Positions 1 through 8,590 of a stretch of DNA of 41,108 nt are shown piece after piece (within the stretch, counting starts at the first letter, position 1; each line of letters begins with the position of its first letter). The stretch spans positions 1 to 41,108 of the forward strand of contig JBIQJZ010000001.1 in NCBI GenBank assembly GCA_044507115.1, given 5' to 3'. A program made the translations under genes and the position numbers. The stretch comes from Chryseosolibacter sp044507115. GTDB taxonomy: Bacteria > Bacteroidota > Bacteroidia > Cytophagales > Cyclobacteriaceae. Under the pieces are notes generated by a model that did no database searches, had not been told where the DNA came from, and saw only the letters and a list, made by a program, of their open reading frames with translations.

Positions 1-1
1 G

Positions 2-1084
2 GACGACGGGAAATTCGACAGTCCGATTGCGAGCGACAACCGGCGATTCTTCACGATGTTGGGTACCCTTGTGGGCGGACGCATTGGGGTTCCGAGATCA
101 GGTCTCGCAGCATCGAAAACCGGCTTGACGATTGCGATCCGGTATGGTGATCAGCGACGCCAATTCGGACCGGAAGGAGCTCCTGAAGTACCTATTTTGA
201 ATTACCGCCAGCACCAGCGCCGGCTGATGCCCCTCCTGGCACAAACCTACGCGCACCACTTCGCTCTGCAGTATCTCACCGCAAGATTCCTCAATCGAAC
301 CGAGAGTGACATCCAGGAGATCGAGGCACTCGCTGCCGGGCTCAAGGCTGTAGCAACCTGGAGTACGACCCGCACGTTGCAGGAATGCCGTGAATGCTGC
401 GGAGGAAAGGGTTACATGTCTGAGTTCCGCATTGATGCGCTCAAGAACGACACCGAGATCTACACGACCTTTGAAGGCGACAACACCGTCCTCATGCACC
501 TCGTGGCAAAAAGCCGACTGACGGAGTTTAAACAGGCATTCGGCAACATGGACCTTTTCGGGATATTGAATTACGTAGCGGATCAGGCTAAGACTACACT
601 CTCCGAACGGAATCCGATCATCGTTCGCAATACGGACGATAGCCACCTTCTCGACAGCGAATTCCATCTCAATGCTTTCCGGTATCGCGAACGGGATATT
701 CTCGCGTCCGCTGCCAAGAGATTCAAGCGCCACCTCGATAGCGGGATGGACTCGTTCGATGCATTCAACGTGTCGCAAAACCATCTCCTTCATGTTGGCT
801 TTGCCTACATCGAACGCATCATCCTGGAGCAGTTTTTGGAAAATGTGGAATCCGCCGAAGACCCCGGTTGTCAGGCAGTGCTGCGCAAACTCGCACAGTT
901 ATACGCCTTATCGACCATCGAAACACACAAGGGCTGGTACCTCGAGAGTGGGTACATGGAAGGTGTAAAAACCAAAGCGATCCGAAAAACTGTCGACCAG
1001 CTCTGCTGGGAATTGCGACAAGAGGCCGTCCCCCTCGTCGACTCTTTTCGGGTGCCGGAAGGATTAATGAAGTTAGGAAAATAA
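2..1084 (+). CDS. Acyl-CoA dehydrogenase/oxidase family protein, 5'-truncated by the window edge
   Basis: This is the C-terminal 360 residues of a flavin-dependent acyl-CoA dehydrogenase or oxidase, which would introduce the alpha-beta double bond in fatty acyl-CoA during beta-oxidation. The frame is open from the first bases of the window, so the true start lies upstream and the internal Met at base 56 is not the start. Family signatures include the GTLVGGRIGVP segment, an RRQFGP motif typical of the FAD/acyl-CoA domain, and CCGGKGYMSEFRI followed by YTTFEGDNTVL. In acyl-CoA oxidases the Glu of that last motif is the catalytic base. The long C-terminal helical extension after it matches the oxidase-like type (whole proteins about 750 residues) rather than short 380-residue dehydrogenases. 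Whether the electron acceptor is ETF or oxygen cannot be told from sequence. The stop codon lies inside a terminator-like stem. Confidence 0.85.
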   Translation, partial: DDGKFDSPIASDNRRFFTMLGTLVGGRIGVPRSGLAASKTGLTIAIRYGDQRRQFGPEGAPEVPILNYRQHQRRLMPLLAQTYAHHFALQYLTARFLNRTESDIQEIEALAAGLKAVATWSTTRTLQECRECCGGKGYMSEFRIDALKNDTEIYTTFEGDNTVLMHLVAKSRLTEFKQAFGNMDLFGILNYVADQAKTTLSERNPIIVRNTDDSHLLDSEFHLNAFRYRERDILASAAKRFKRHLDSGMDSFDAFNVSQNHLLHVGFAYIERIILEQFLENVESAEDPGCQAVLRKLAQLYALSTIETHKGWYLESGYMEGVKTKAIRKTVDQLCWELRQEAVPLVDSFRVPEGLMKLGK

Positions 1085-1112
1085 GGGAATCAGGAGTTTC
1101 CCCTATTTTCCT
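1075..1112. terminator. Bidirectional terminator-like stem-loop between convergent genes
   Basis: Two 15-base arms (1075-1089 and 1098-1112) are inverted repeats with a single mismatch, separated by an 8-base loop. They sit between the acyl-CoA dehydrogenase gene and the convergent DUF5362 gene, and the left arm contains the acyl-CoA dehydrogenase stop codon. There is no long T tract, so termination is inferred from the stem and its convergent position. Confidence 0.6.
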
Positions 1113-1118
1113 ATTTCC

Positions 1119-1571
1119 CTAAAGGAAAGCGGCTCCAATCAGGGCAAGTCCCCCACCGAGGACGTACAGTCCCAAGGTGATAATCATCAGAATTCCGATG
1201 AACTTGTAATGCGATTTAAGGTTCTCGAAAGCACTCTCGAGATCGCTGGCGTTCTTGTCCTGAAGCGCTGGTTTCAGCTGCGTAGCAAACTTGAATAAGT
1301 AGTAAACCGGGAAGAAGTAGACAAGCCCGATCGCAACGTAAATCAGACCGAGGGCGAAGCTCGGGTACGGGAGCGGACCGCCCATTGATGATAAGATGGT
1401 CCCCGCGAACAAGCCGCCAACGACGACCAGCGCAACAAAACAGAAGCCGAGGACCGCCAGAAATTTCGCCCATCGCCCTGTTTCTGTCAGATATACTGAC
1501 GCCGCGGGTGATACTGTCAGTTGGTGGCTTTGGTAGCCGGTACCAGCGTCGATAACATTTTCATTTTCCAT
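1119..1571 (-). CDS. DUF5362-like small membrane protein
   Basis: A 150-residue integral membrane protein of unknown function. An N-terminal soluble stretch of about 30 residues precedes hydrophobic segments at roughly residues 34-60, 70-92 and 122-148. The segments around GLIYVAIGLVYFFPVYYLFKF and the Leu-rich C-terminus resemble the DUF5362 family, common in Bacteroidota. Between the second and third membrane segments lies an amphipathic stretch with ESAFENLKSHYK. It is the last gene of a possible minus-strand run, 39 nt after the SGNH hydrolase gene, and ends next to a bidirectional terminator-like stem. No catalytic motif is visible. A role in the envelope is a guess from topology alone. 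Confidence 0.65.
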   Translation of the reverse strand: MENENVIDAGTGYQSHQLTVSPAASVYLTETGRWAKFLAVLGFCFVALVVVGGLFAGTILSSMGGPLPYPSFALGLIYVAIGLVYFFPVYYLFKFATQLKPALQDKNASDLESAFENLKSHYKFIGILMIITLGLYVLGGGLALIGAAFL

Positions 1572-1610
1572 ACGTGCAGGTTTAGGTATTAGTTTCTTGC
1601 GCGTCAGCCG

Positions 1611-2258
1611 TCACTTTAAGTGCGGCGCTAAAGCCTTTTGCCAGATTGCATATCCGTCGGCGTTCATGTGAAGCCTGTCAGCGACGAACAATTCCTTTCG
1701 GGGAGTGCCGTCGGCATTCAGCATAGCATCCCATATATCGACATAGCTCGTGCGGCGTTTCGTCTTGAGAAAAGCCCGGATTGACCGATTGGCCTCGTCC
1801 ATTCGAGGCATCAGGTGCTGACGCCGGGGGCTTGGTTTCATCGACACATATACGATCTCCGCCTTTGGCAATTTCTTTCGGAGGTAATCAAAGAGCGTGA
1901 CAAACCGCTGCAAGACAAGTTCACTGGTTACCGTATCTCTCGAAAAATCGTTCTCACCGCAGTAAATCACGATCTGCTTCGGTCGGTAGGGGACGATGAT
2001 GTCGTCAGCGTAGTCAATGACATGCGGGAGACTGGAGCCGCCAAACCCGCGATTGATGATGACGTGCCCCGGGAAGTCGTCCTGAATATTTTTCCACAAT
2101 CGAAACGAGGAACTGCCGACGAACACAATCGCATCTTTCGGAGGTGCCTGAATGCTGTCCTGTGCCTTGAAGTCCTGGATTTCCCTCCAGAAAGCCCGTT
2201 GCTGTGCAGTCAGGGTGGTCGCAGCAAATACCAGGAGCAGCGCGAGTATCTTATTCAT
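1611..2258 (-). CDS. Secreted SGNH/GDSL-family hydrolase
   Basis: A 215-residue esterase-type hydrolase of the SGNH superfamily. The first 18 residues form a signal peptide ending TLTA before QQ, so the enzyme is exported. Block I is GSSS (catalytic Ser about residue 50), block II is the Gly in INRGFGGS near 70, block III is GEND (Asn 103), and block V is DRLHMN with the Asp194/His197 pair. All four catalytic or oxyanion blocks are present, so the enzyme should be active. The substrate is not predictable; relatives include carbohydrate esterases and lipases. It lies 62 nt downstream of a NahK-like sugar kinase on the same strand, which fits a role in deacylating carbohydrate, but that is context only. 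Confidence 0.8.
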   Translation of the reverse strand: MNKILALLLVFAATTLTAQQRAFWREIQDFKAQDSIQAPPKDAIVFVGSSSFRLWKNIQDDFPGHVIINRGFGGSSLPHVIDYADDIIVPYRPKQIVIYCGENDFSRDTVTSELVLQRFVTLFDYLRKKLPKAEIVYVSMKPSPRRQHLMPRMDEANRSIRAFLKTKRRTSYVDIWDAMLNADGTPRKELFVADRLHMNADGYAIWQKALAPHLK

Positions 2259-2320
2259 TATGATAAATATACAATTTTACCCGAAACCGCGCTACCCCCC
2301 GGTTCTGGCAACGGCGCAAA

Positions 2321-3400
2321 CTAGAAAATGAATCGCGACCTGGTCCCAAGTTCGGCGTCGACGATACCCTGAAGAGCCGGCGTCTTTTCATCGAGCGCTT
2401 TCAACAGGACCAACTGATTGCCTGCACGCACAAAATTCTGGTTTTCGTAACGCGCACCGTAATAAACATCATCGTTGAAGTAATCAGTGAGGAAACGAAG
2501 CGCCTGCATATAGATCATGAAAGAGCCCGAATACAGTATTAGCGGTTGCTCGTCGGACGTGAGTTCATCACCCATGCTGCTGAGGTAGCCGTTCACGATG
2601 GCTTTGAAAAAATCGTCGCGTACTTCGATCTTGAAAAAATCCTTTTCCTCTTCGTTAGCAGGGGAAAGGTACGTCCGCATCATGTCGCCGAGGTCGCTGA
2701 TAAAATATCCCGCCATCACGGTGTCGAGGTCGATTACACACAGGCCTTTGTCATGTTTGTCAAACAACACATTGCTGATTTTTGTGTCGTGGTGTGTCAC
2801 GCGCTGCTTTACCTTCGGATGTTTCCTGATCTTTTCAAACTCATCAACAATTCCGGCGAACCTTCTGATGTCGCTGATAAGGTGCTGTGATTGCTTGATT
2901 CGATTGACGTTACCCTTCGCGAGTGCAGTTTCAAACTGCCTGTAGCGCAAAGTCAGATTGTGAAAATCGGGAATGGTTACGTGCAGGAGTGACGCATCGA
3001 ATCCAGCGAGAAGTCGCGTGAACTTGCCAAAATGAAGCGCGGCTTCAAACGCCTGGCCGGGGGTTAGTACCGCATTGATCGTATGCGACCCGCTGATGAA
3101 TGGAAACACGCGGTAGTATCCATCTCCATCGAGGTATATGATATCATCTCCCGAAAGACTCCGGACCGGTGCGACAAAGAGATAGGAAGGAGAATGTTCC
3201 CGCAGGTAGCTGTCGATCATTCGAATATTGGCAGCTACTTCAAAGGGCTTCTTGAATACGTGGTGATTGATTCGTTGAATGATAAACGTGCCTTCGCGTG
3301 CCGCGGCTTTCCAGGTGGAGTTGATGAGTCCGCTGGTCAAAGGCTCGACGCTGCAGGTCGCCGGGTCAACTCCATAAAGTTCCAGGATTCTGTTTATCAT
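2321..3400 (-). CDS. Aminoglycoside-phosphotransferase-fold kinase, N-acetylhexosamine 1-kinase (NahK)-like
   Basis: A 359-residue kinase of the APH/choline-kinase fold. The catalytic loop is HHDTKISN (residues 203-210, base Asp205), and the metal-binding Asp lies in IDLDTVM (223-229), followed by DLGDMMR. The pattern H(N/H)DTKxxN ... IDLDTVMxG is characteristic of the NahK-like branch, whose studied members phosphorylate the anomeric hydroxyl of N-acetylhexosamines, rather than of antibiotic kinases. The N-terminal lobe has LTSGLINSTW as a nucleotide-loop equivalent and FIIQRIN as the Lys/Arg strand. The protein is cytosolic, with no signal peptide. The gene is divergent from an apionate-lactonase-like gene and upstream of a secreted SGNH hydrolase, suggesting a small sugar-handling cluster. 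Substrate is uncertain; another sugar or sugar acid is possible. Confidence 0.75.
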   Translation of the reverse strand: MINRILELYGVDPATCSVEPLTSGLINSTWKAAAREGTFIIQRINHHVFKKPFEVAANIRMIDSYLREHSPSYLFVAPVRSLSGDDIIYLDGDGYYRVFPFISGSHTINAVLTPGQAFEAALHFGKFTRLLAGFDASLLHVTIPDFHNLTLRYRQFETALAKGNVNRIKQSQHLISDIRRFAGIVDEFEKIRKHPKVKQRVTHHDTKISNVLFDKHDKGLCVIDLDTVMAGYFISDLGDMMRTYLSPANEEEKDFFKIEVRDDFFKAIVNGYLSSMGDELTSDEQPLILYSGSFMIYMQALRFLTDYFNDDVYYGARYENQNFVRAGNQLVLLKALDEKTPALQGIVDAELGTRSRFIF

Positions 3401-3593
3401 CTAGTGAGTACGGTTCAAAAAAAAGGTCCGTTTTGGCGCTCAATATAGTTGAATTGTTGATTCCGGCCACAACGACTTTCAATCGTAAGGAATTTAATCA
3501 CGGCCGTCCTAAGGGTCGCTCCCGGCAGACCGATGAACATTGCAATACCGGGCATTTTGTAATACTTTCAAGCGATTTTCAAGGGAACTGATT

Positions 3594-5300
3594 ATGAAGA
3601 TGCTCACTGCCGGGCCTGCGCGTCTGGTCTATGAAAATGGATTTTTGCGCCGCATTAACTACGGCAACTCAGAGGTCGTTCGGATGATCTACTTCGCCCT
3701 CCGCGACCACAACTGGAACACGCTAAGTCACGATATCACATCGGAAGAGATTGAGAATCAAGGCAACGCCTTTCGCATTTCGTATGAATCCTCCCACCAC
3801 GACGGAGGGGTTGCGGTGATGGCATGGAAAACCCAGATCGCAGGGACCGAAGATGGAACAATCACTTTTGAGATACGCGGAAGAATGCTTTCCGATTTCC
3901 GCAAGAACCGGGCTGGCTTTTGTCTGCTGCATCCACCGTTCGTAGCCGGATCTTCCTGCACCATCGAACACGCCGACGGGGCAACATCGGAAAACACGTT
4001 CCCCGTTCATGTAGCGCCTGAGAACCCATTCAAGAACATCCGGTCGATGACATGGACCGTCGGAGCGAATCGGTTTTTGGTGATGTTTGAGGGGGATGTA
4101 TTCGAAACGGAGGACCAAAGGAACTGGGGTGATGCTTCCTACAAGACGTTCTGTACCCCCCTTGATCTTCCCTTTCCGGTCGAATTGAAAAAAGGCTCGG
4201 AGATATTTCAGCGCATTATCCTTCGGCCGGTTGAGCCAGTACCGGCCTCGGTGTCTGACGACGGCACTTTGGTGCTGCAGTCTACCGGTATGCGCGGTGT
4301 ACTCCCCGCGCTCGGTATTGGAGCTTCCACCGAAACTGAACGGCTGACCGACCGCATGGTCACAATGATCCGGGAACTTCGGCTGACGCACTACCGCATT
4401 GATCTGCAACCCTCATCGGAACAGTTCGCGGCGGATTTTTCAAGAGAATACGAAAATGCGTACGCCCTGGGATTACCGCTCGAGGTTGCACTTCACCTGA
4501 CAGAAAAGTTTGCGGATGAAATAGAAGCGTTTTCGGTGATCTGCCAACAGAATAAGGTACGACTCAAGAAAGTGATCCTTCTGCGCGATGGTGCCCTGGT
4601 GACGAGTCAGGATATCATCGACAGGGTTACTTCGCTAAAGGAGACTTTCCCACGGGTGCAGTTCGGAGGGGGTACGGACTATAACTTTACCGAGATTAAT
4701 CGAAATCACTTCCAGGCAGATAACCTTGACTTCATCAGTTTCTCGATGGATCCTCAGGAGCATGCAACAGACGATCTCACAATCCTGGAAAATGCGGCCT
4801 CTCTTGAGTTCCTCGTTGCGAGCACTAAGTCTATCTATGGAAGTAAGATGCCAGTTCAAGTTTCACCACTCACCTTACTGAGGCGATTTAATCCGTACGC
4901 TACAAACCCCGCGGACCTTGTCGTAGCGGAAGCCAGGCGGGTGGATCCCAGGCAAAAAGATGTGCTCACATCGCTGTGGACCCTTGGGGCTATCTGCAGC
5001 CTCGCCAAAGGGTCCGCTTCCTCTACAACCCTTTATCAGACTGTCGGAAATCAGGGAGTAATTGATAAGGATTGTAACCCCTACCCTGTCTACGATACGA
5101 TTCGCATACTATCCCCCTTTCAGGGAAGGGCTATCGAAGTTCTATCCTCCCGCGACCCACTTTCAGTCACCGCCGCCCTACTCGACAAAAAGCTGTTGAT
5201 CATGGCCAACATGACGACAAAAGAGATGCGCGTTCAGTGGAATGGCCGCGAATTCGCTTTGCCGGCGCGCGACATCAGATTGGAAAAAGTGCAGTCCTGA
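3594..5300 (+). CDS. D-apionate lactonase (ApnL)-like protein
   Basis: A 568-residue cytosolic protein. The N-terminal half (about 1-240) is a beta-rich domain with the blocks FRKNRAGFCLLHPP (102-115) and EDQRNWGDASYKTF (173-186). The C-terminal half looks like a TIM barrel (RELRLTHYRIDLQP, then EVALHLTEKF and FGGGTDYNFTEINR). From memory these blocks and the domain order match the ApnL family, which hydrolyses apionolactone to D-apionate in proteobacterial apiose catabolism. I chose the ATG at 3594 because AGGGAA precedes it by 6 nt; an upstream TTG would add 18 residues of unlikely sequence. The neighbours are a NahK-like kinase (divergent) and no recognisable apiose genes, so family membership is fairly firm but the substrate may differ. 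Confidence 0.65.
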   Translation: MKMLTAGPARLVYENGFLRRINYGNSEVVRMIYFALRDHNWNTLSHDITSEEIENQGNAFRISYESSHHDGGVAVMAWKTQIAGTEDGTITFEIRGRMLSDFRKNRAGFCLLHPPFVAGSSCTIEHADGATSENTFPVHVAPENPFKNIRSMTWTVGANRFLVMFEGDVFETEDQRNWGDASYKTFCTPLDLPFPVELKKGSEIFQRIILRPVEPVPASVSDDGTLVLQSTGMRGVLPALGIGASTETERLTDRMVTMIRELRLTHYRIDLQPSSEQFAADFSREYENAYALGLPLEVALHLTEKFADEIEAFSVICQQNKVRLKKVILLRDGALVTSQDIIDRVTSLKETFPRVQFGGGTDYNFTEINRNHFQADNLDFISFSMDPQEHATDDLTILENAASLEFLVASTKSIYGSKMPVQVSPLTLLRRFNPYATNPADLVVAEARRVDPRQKDVLTSLWTLGAICSLAKGSASSTTLYQTVGNQGVIDKDCNPYPVYDTIRILSPFQGRAIEVLSSRDPLSVTAALLDKKLLIMANMTTKEMRVQWNGREFALPARDIRLEKVQS

Positions 5301-5309
5301 TAATTGCTG

Positions 5310-7175
5310 CTACACTGTGCGGAGGAACTTGAGCTGCTGCTTCAATTCCTTTAAGTGTTCCGTTGCTGCCCGGATTTTTTCGTTGAATTCGTCTCGCACT
5401 TTGTCCGCATTTTGTGAACGCCCGAAGAATTCAAGATTATTCTTCCAGAGTGCGATATCATTTTCAGCCTTGGTGATTTTCTTCCGGATAGCCTGTTCTT
5501 TGTGGAACAACTTGCGATCAGCCATCGGGTCTTTGCGCAAGTCACTAACCTGGTTTTCAAGCAAAGCCATACTGCGCTCGTCGTCGGTGAGATCCGGAAT
5601 TGTCGCGACATACCGCTCAACTGCCTCGTGGTAGCGCGCTTTGATCGTAGATACGTCCTTACGAGGAACAAAACCTATTGAAGCATAACGGTCCTGCAGG
5701 TTCCGCAGTTCTTCGATGGATGCAGAGTTCTCCGCAACATGGCGTTCCAGATCCTCGATAATAGCGATTTTCATATTCAGATTATCGATCTGCTCTTGCT
5801 CGACTTTGCCCATCTGCCCGCGCTTTTGAGCAAAGAAGTAATCGCACGCGTCCTTGAATTCTCGGAACACCTTTTCCCGAAACTTCTCCGGCACCGGGCC
5901 GACGTCCTTCCATTTCTGTTGTAAGGCTTTGAGGTCGTTAGATGTTTTCTCCCAATCTTCGCTGTCTTTCAGCTCGAGTGCCTGCTTCACCAGATCATTC
6001 TTGACCTGAAGATTTTGTTCACGCTCTTCATCAAGCTTTTTGAAGAAGGCGTTCTTGTTGTTAAAAAACGACTTAAATGCTGACCAGAATTTCTTGTTAA
6101 CATCTTTCGCCTTGGCCCGCGGCAACCCACCGGCGCTCTCCCATTTTTTTTGAAGGTCCAGAATCTCGCGCGTCTTTTCATTCCACTCCTTGATCCGGTC
6201 ACTCGAGAAATGCGCGTAAGCCTCAGCTTCCTCGCCATACTTCAGTTTGAGTTCCAGATTTTCCTGAAGTTCATGCTGAAGGGTGTGGAGATAGGCATCG
6301 CGGCGCGCGTATACCGCATCGGATGCGGCTTTGAAACGTTGCCAAACAGCTTCTTTTTCCTCGGCGGGTACGGGACCGATGTGCTTGAACTCCTGATGAA
6401 GCTCGTTGAGTTCACGGATGGCATCTTTGATGATCTCTACGTCCGCAAGACGTTCAGCACGCACACACAACTCCTGTTTCGCTTCGAGGTTTTTGCGTCT
6501 GTCAAGTTCCTTTAGCTCGAAGTAGATGCTTTGATTGTCATAGAAGCGATCAACCAGAGCGTGGTAGTTCGCCCAGAGTGTTTTTGCGTGTGCCGCCGGG
6601 ACAGGACCAATGCCGCGCCATTCTTTCTGCAGTTCCTTGAAGGTCTCGAACTGATTCGTATTGTCAGGAGAATCGACCAACACGCGAATGCGTTCGATCA
6701 GCTCCTGCTTTTTCCGCAGATTGTCTGCTTTTTGTTCTTCCTGTTGGCGGAAATATTGTGCGCGACGATCGCGAATCAGCTTGACGTGAGCGTCAAAAGC
6801 AGTATCAAGTTCGTCGCCTTTGTAGTCAAAGTCATCGGCCTCACCTCCTTCTTGCAAAAACTTTTCGAGGGCGTTTTGTTTTTCGCGTTCGCGAATCTCA
6901 TCGTAATGCGGTTTTATCTCCCGTAGAAAATGATCAACCTTCTTGTGGTTCGACTCCTTTGACAACTCTTTTACCAGCGCCACCAGTTGTTCCTTGGAAA
7001 AGTCGCTGTAGTCGACGTGCTTTTGATCTTCGTCCTCGAGAGAATCGTCGTAATTCTCATCCCTGTCTGAAAGGTCGGCTTCGGAATTAAGCACTCTCAA
7101 CTCACTCGCAGGGCCATGTACATGATCAAGTCCATCGCGATTGTCTTTTTCAATTTCCATGGTAAAAGAATCCAT
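5310..7175 (-). CDS. DUF349 repeat protein
   Basis: A 621-residue soluble, highly charged, largely helical protein. An acidic low-complexity N-terminus (about residues 8-55, rich in Asp/Glu) is followed by five copies of the DUF349 repeat at roughly 176-220, 252-296, 336-380, 413-455 and 487-525. Each repeat carries a core like LQKEWRxIGPVP followed by a FWxxFxxAxDxFF-type helix. The C-terminal 90 residues are probably coiled coil. The molecular role of DUF349 proteins in Bacteroidota is unknown to me. The gene starts 36 nt after the probable true end of yqgE and is probably cotranscribed with it. It converges on the ApnL-like gene with a 9-nt gap. Confidence 0.85.
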   Translation of the reverse strand: MDSFTMEIEKDNRDGLDHVHGPASELRVLNSEADLSDRDENYDDSLEDEDQKHVDYSDFSKEQLVALVKELSKESNHKKVDHFLREIKPHYDEIREREKQNALEKFLQEGGEADDFDYKGDELDTAFDAHVKLIRDRRAQYFRQQEEQKADNLRKKQELIERIRVLVDSPDNTNQFETFKELQKEWRGIGPVPAAHAKTLWANYHALVDRFYDNQSIYFELKELDRRKNLEAKQELCVRAERLADVEIIKDAIRELNELHQEFKHIGPVPAEEKEAVWQRFKAASDAVYARRDAYLHTLQHELQENLELKLKYGEEAEAYAHFSSDRIKEWNEKTREILDLQKKWESAGGLPRAKAKDVNKKFWSAFKSFFNNKNAFFKKLDEEREQNLQVKNDLVKQALELKDSEDWEKTSNDLKALQQKWKDVGPVPEKFREKVFREFKDACDYFFAQKRGQMGKVEQEQIDNLNMKIAIIEDLERHVAENSASIEELRNLQDRYASIGFVPRKDVSTIKARYHEAVERYVATIPDLTDDERSMALLENQVSDLRKDPMADRKLFHKEQAIRKKITKAENDIALWKNNLEFFGRSQNADKVRDEFNEKIRAATEHLKELKQQLKFLRTV

Positions 7176-7211
7176 TTCTACCCCCTTTTATGCTAAGTTA
7201 CTTAAAAAAGC

Positions 7212-7303
7212 CTAATTCAGCCGCGGGTCCACCGGATACTTCGAATACATCGAAAACCGTCCTCCCATGCTATCAAGGGCCTTTCTCCACATTACTTCCG
7301 GTC
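7212..7303 (-). pseudogene. Displaced C-terminal tail of YqgE (frameshift remnant)
   Basis: Read one base back from the main yqgE frame, this stretch encodes PEVMWRKALDSMGGRF followed by SMYSKYPVDPRLN and a TAG stop. The ending matches the conserved C-terminus of Bacteroidota YqgE proteins. Inserting one base after the DYVTD codons restores a single protein of about 185 residues, the family length. The stretch is not a separate gene. Confidence 0.75.
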
Positions 7304-7765
7304 CGTGACATAATCACATACGATCCAGGAATCCTGGTCAAGTTCTGCCTCTAACTGACCCGGGCCCCATCCGCTGTAGCCGAGAAAGAAGCGAATGTTC
7401 TTCTCGTCGAACTGATGCGTTTCAAACAAGAGCAGTAAACTCTCAAAGGCACCTCCCCAGTGGATGCTATCGACTATCTCAACTGCATTTTCAAGTACCG
7501 CATTGCGATGAATAAAATGCAGCGTATCCTGCTGTACCGGTCCACCGACGTATACCAAACTCTCGAGATCTGCTAAGTCCTCCATCACTTCGCCCACCTT
7601 CAATATCGAAGGTTTATTCAGTACAAAACCGAACGAGCCTTCTTCGTTGTGTTCACATAACAGCACCACTGTTCTCTCAAAATTTGGATCTGGCAAAAAT
7701 GGTTCCGATATCAACAGTCTTCCCTTCTCTGGTTTGATTTTATTCCGGTACTTGAAAAACTCCAT
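7292..7765 (-). CDS. yqgE: YqgE/AlgH family protein, C-terminus frameshifted
   Basis: A YqgE/AlgH protein (UPF0301), a small cytosolic alpha/beta protein of poorly known function. Family blocks visible are KPEKGRLLISEPFL (residues 11-24), LCEHNEEGSFGFVLNKP (36-52), YVGGPVQQDTLHFIH (72-86) and RFFLGYSGWGPGQLEAEL (125-142). The open frame stops at residue 157, about 25-30 residues short of the family. The missing end, with a W-R-K-A-L block and the family-typical tail YPVDPRLN, is found immediately downstream in another frame. A one-base deletion near 7297-7303, either real or a sequencing error, explains this. The gene is divergent from pdxH and precedes the DUF349 gene. Confidence 0.88.
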   Translation of the reverse strand: MEFFKYRNKIKPEKGRLLISEPFLPDPNFERTVVLLCEHNEEGSFGFVLNKPSILKVGEVMEDLADLESLVYVGGPVQQDTLHFIHRNAVLENAVEIVDSIHWGGAFESLLLLFETHQFDEKNIRFFLGYSGWGPGQLEAELDQDSWIVCDYVTDRK

Positions 7766-7940
7766 CGCAGGTATTTCGATTGAACAGTTTATTCAGACAT
7801 AGCAAGGAGAAAAGGGTGCCGTCCGATACATGAATAAAATACTTAACCTTCATCTATGCAAATCTTATTTCTTTGATAAATTTCGTGCCTGAATCATGAG
7901 CGGGGGATCCGAAGCGTGTATTAGTATTTACTAAAGATCA

Positions 7941-8588
7941 ATGATGCAGGATATAGCGAATATACGAAAAGACTATCGAAAGGCTACACTCGACGTCGCC
8001 AGTGTCGAGGGTAATCCGTTCAGCCAATTTCAGAAATGGTTTTCCGAAGCCCTTGCTTCGGAAGTACTCGAACCGAATGCCATGCATCTCGCCACCGTGG
8101 ATGATCGAGGACGTCCATCGGCGAGGATCGTATTGTTAAAAGGCCTGGACAATAATCGGTTTCTTTTCTATACGAACTATCGCAGCAGGAAGGGCAAAGA
8201 GCTTGAAATTAATCCTGCGTGCGCGTTAACATTCTTTTGGCCAGAGCTTGAAAGACAGGTGCGGATACAGGGAATCGCAACGCGGGTGTCGACAGAAACA
8301 TCCGACATATACTTCCAAAGCCGGCCTCGTGAATCGCAACTCGGTGCGTGGGCATCGCCGCAAAGCACAACCATTGAAAGTCGCGCACTTCTCGAACAAC
8401 GCTTTCGCGAAGCGGAGAAAAAGTTTGAGGGGAGATCAATACTGGATCGCCCGGACCACTGGGGAGGATTTCAAGTCGATGCAGATGTGATCGAGTTTTG
8501 GCAAGGAGGAGCGGGACGTTTGCACGACCGAATTCTGTACACAAAAGCAGGTGACAACACCTGGGATATTCAGCGACTTGCGCCCTAG
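7941..8588 (+). CDS. pdxH: Pyridoxamine 5'-phosphate oxidase
   Basis: PdxH oxidises pyridoxamine or pyridoxine 5'-phosphate to pyridoxal 5'-phosphate using FMN and oxygen. At 215 residues it has the usual length for the family. Signatures: DIANIRKDY and NPFSQFQKWF at the N-terminus, MHLATVDDRGRPSARIVLLKG (about 48-68) and FYTNYRSRKGKEL (about 76-88) for FMN binding, and the C-terminal FWQGGAGRLHDRI (about 185-197), where Arg-Leu-His contributes to the active site. The enzyme ends normally in WDIQRLAP. The start may be either of two adjacent ATG codons. It is transcribed away from yqgE and converges with bshB1 with only 2 nt between the stops. Confidence 0.96.
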   Translation: MMQDIANIRKDYRKATLDVASVEGNPFSQFQKWFSEALASEVLEPNAMHLATVDDRGRPSARIVLLKGLDNNRFLFYTNYRSRKGKELEINPACALTFFWPELERQVRIQGIATRVSTETSDIYFQSRPRESQLGAWASPQSTTIESRALLEQRFREAEKKFEGRSILDRPDHWGGFQVDADVIEFWQGGAGRLHDRILYTKAGDNTWDIQRLAP

Positions 8589-8590
8589 AA

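Noticed and set aside
98..793. 231-residue open frame on the minus strand within the acyl-CoA dehydrogenase gene
   Set aside because: Antisense shadow of a clearly recognisable gene; its translation resembles no family.
2321..3400. Antibiotic (aminoglycoside) resistance kinase
   Set aside because: The fold is shared, but the HDTKxxN/IDLDTVM pattern belongs to the NahK-like sugar kinase branch and the context is carbohydrate-related.
3723..4409. 228-residue minus-strand frame inside the ApnL-like gene
   Set aside because: Shadow of a long coding gene; the composition is Arg/Pro/His-rich as expected of antisense reading.
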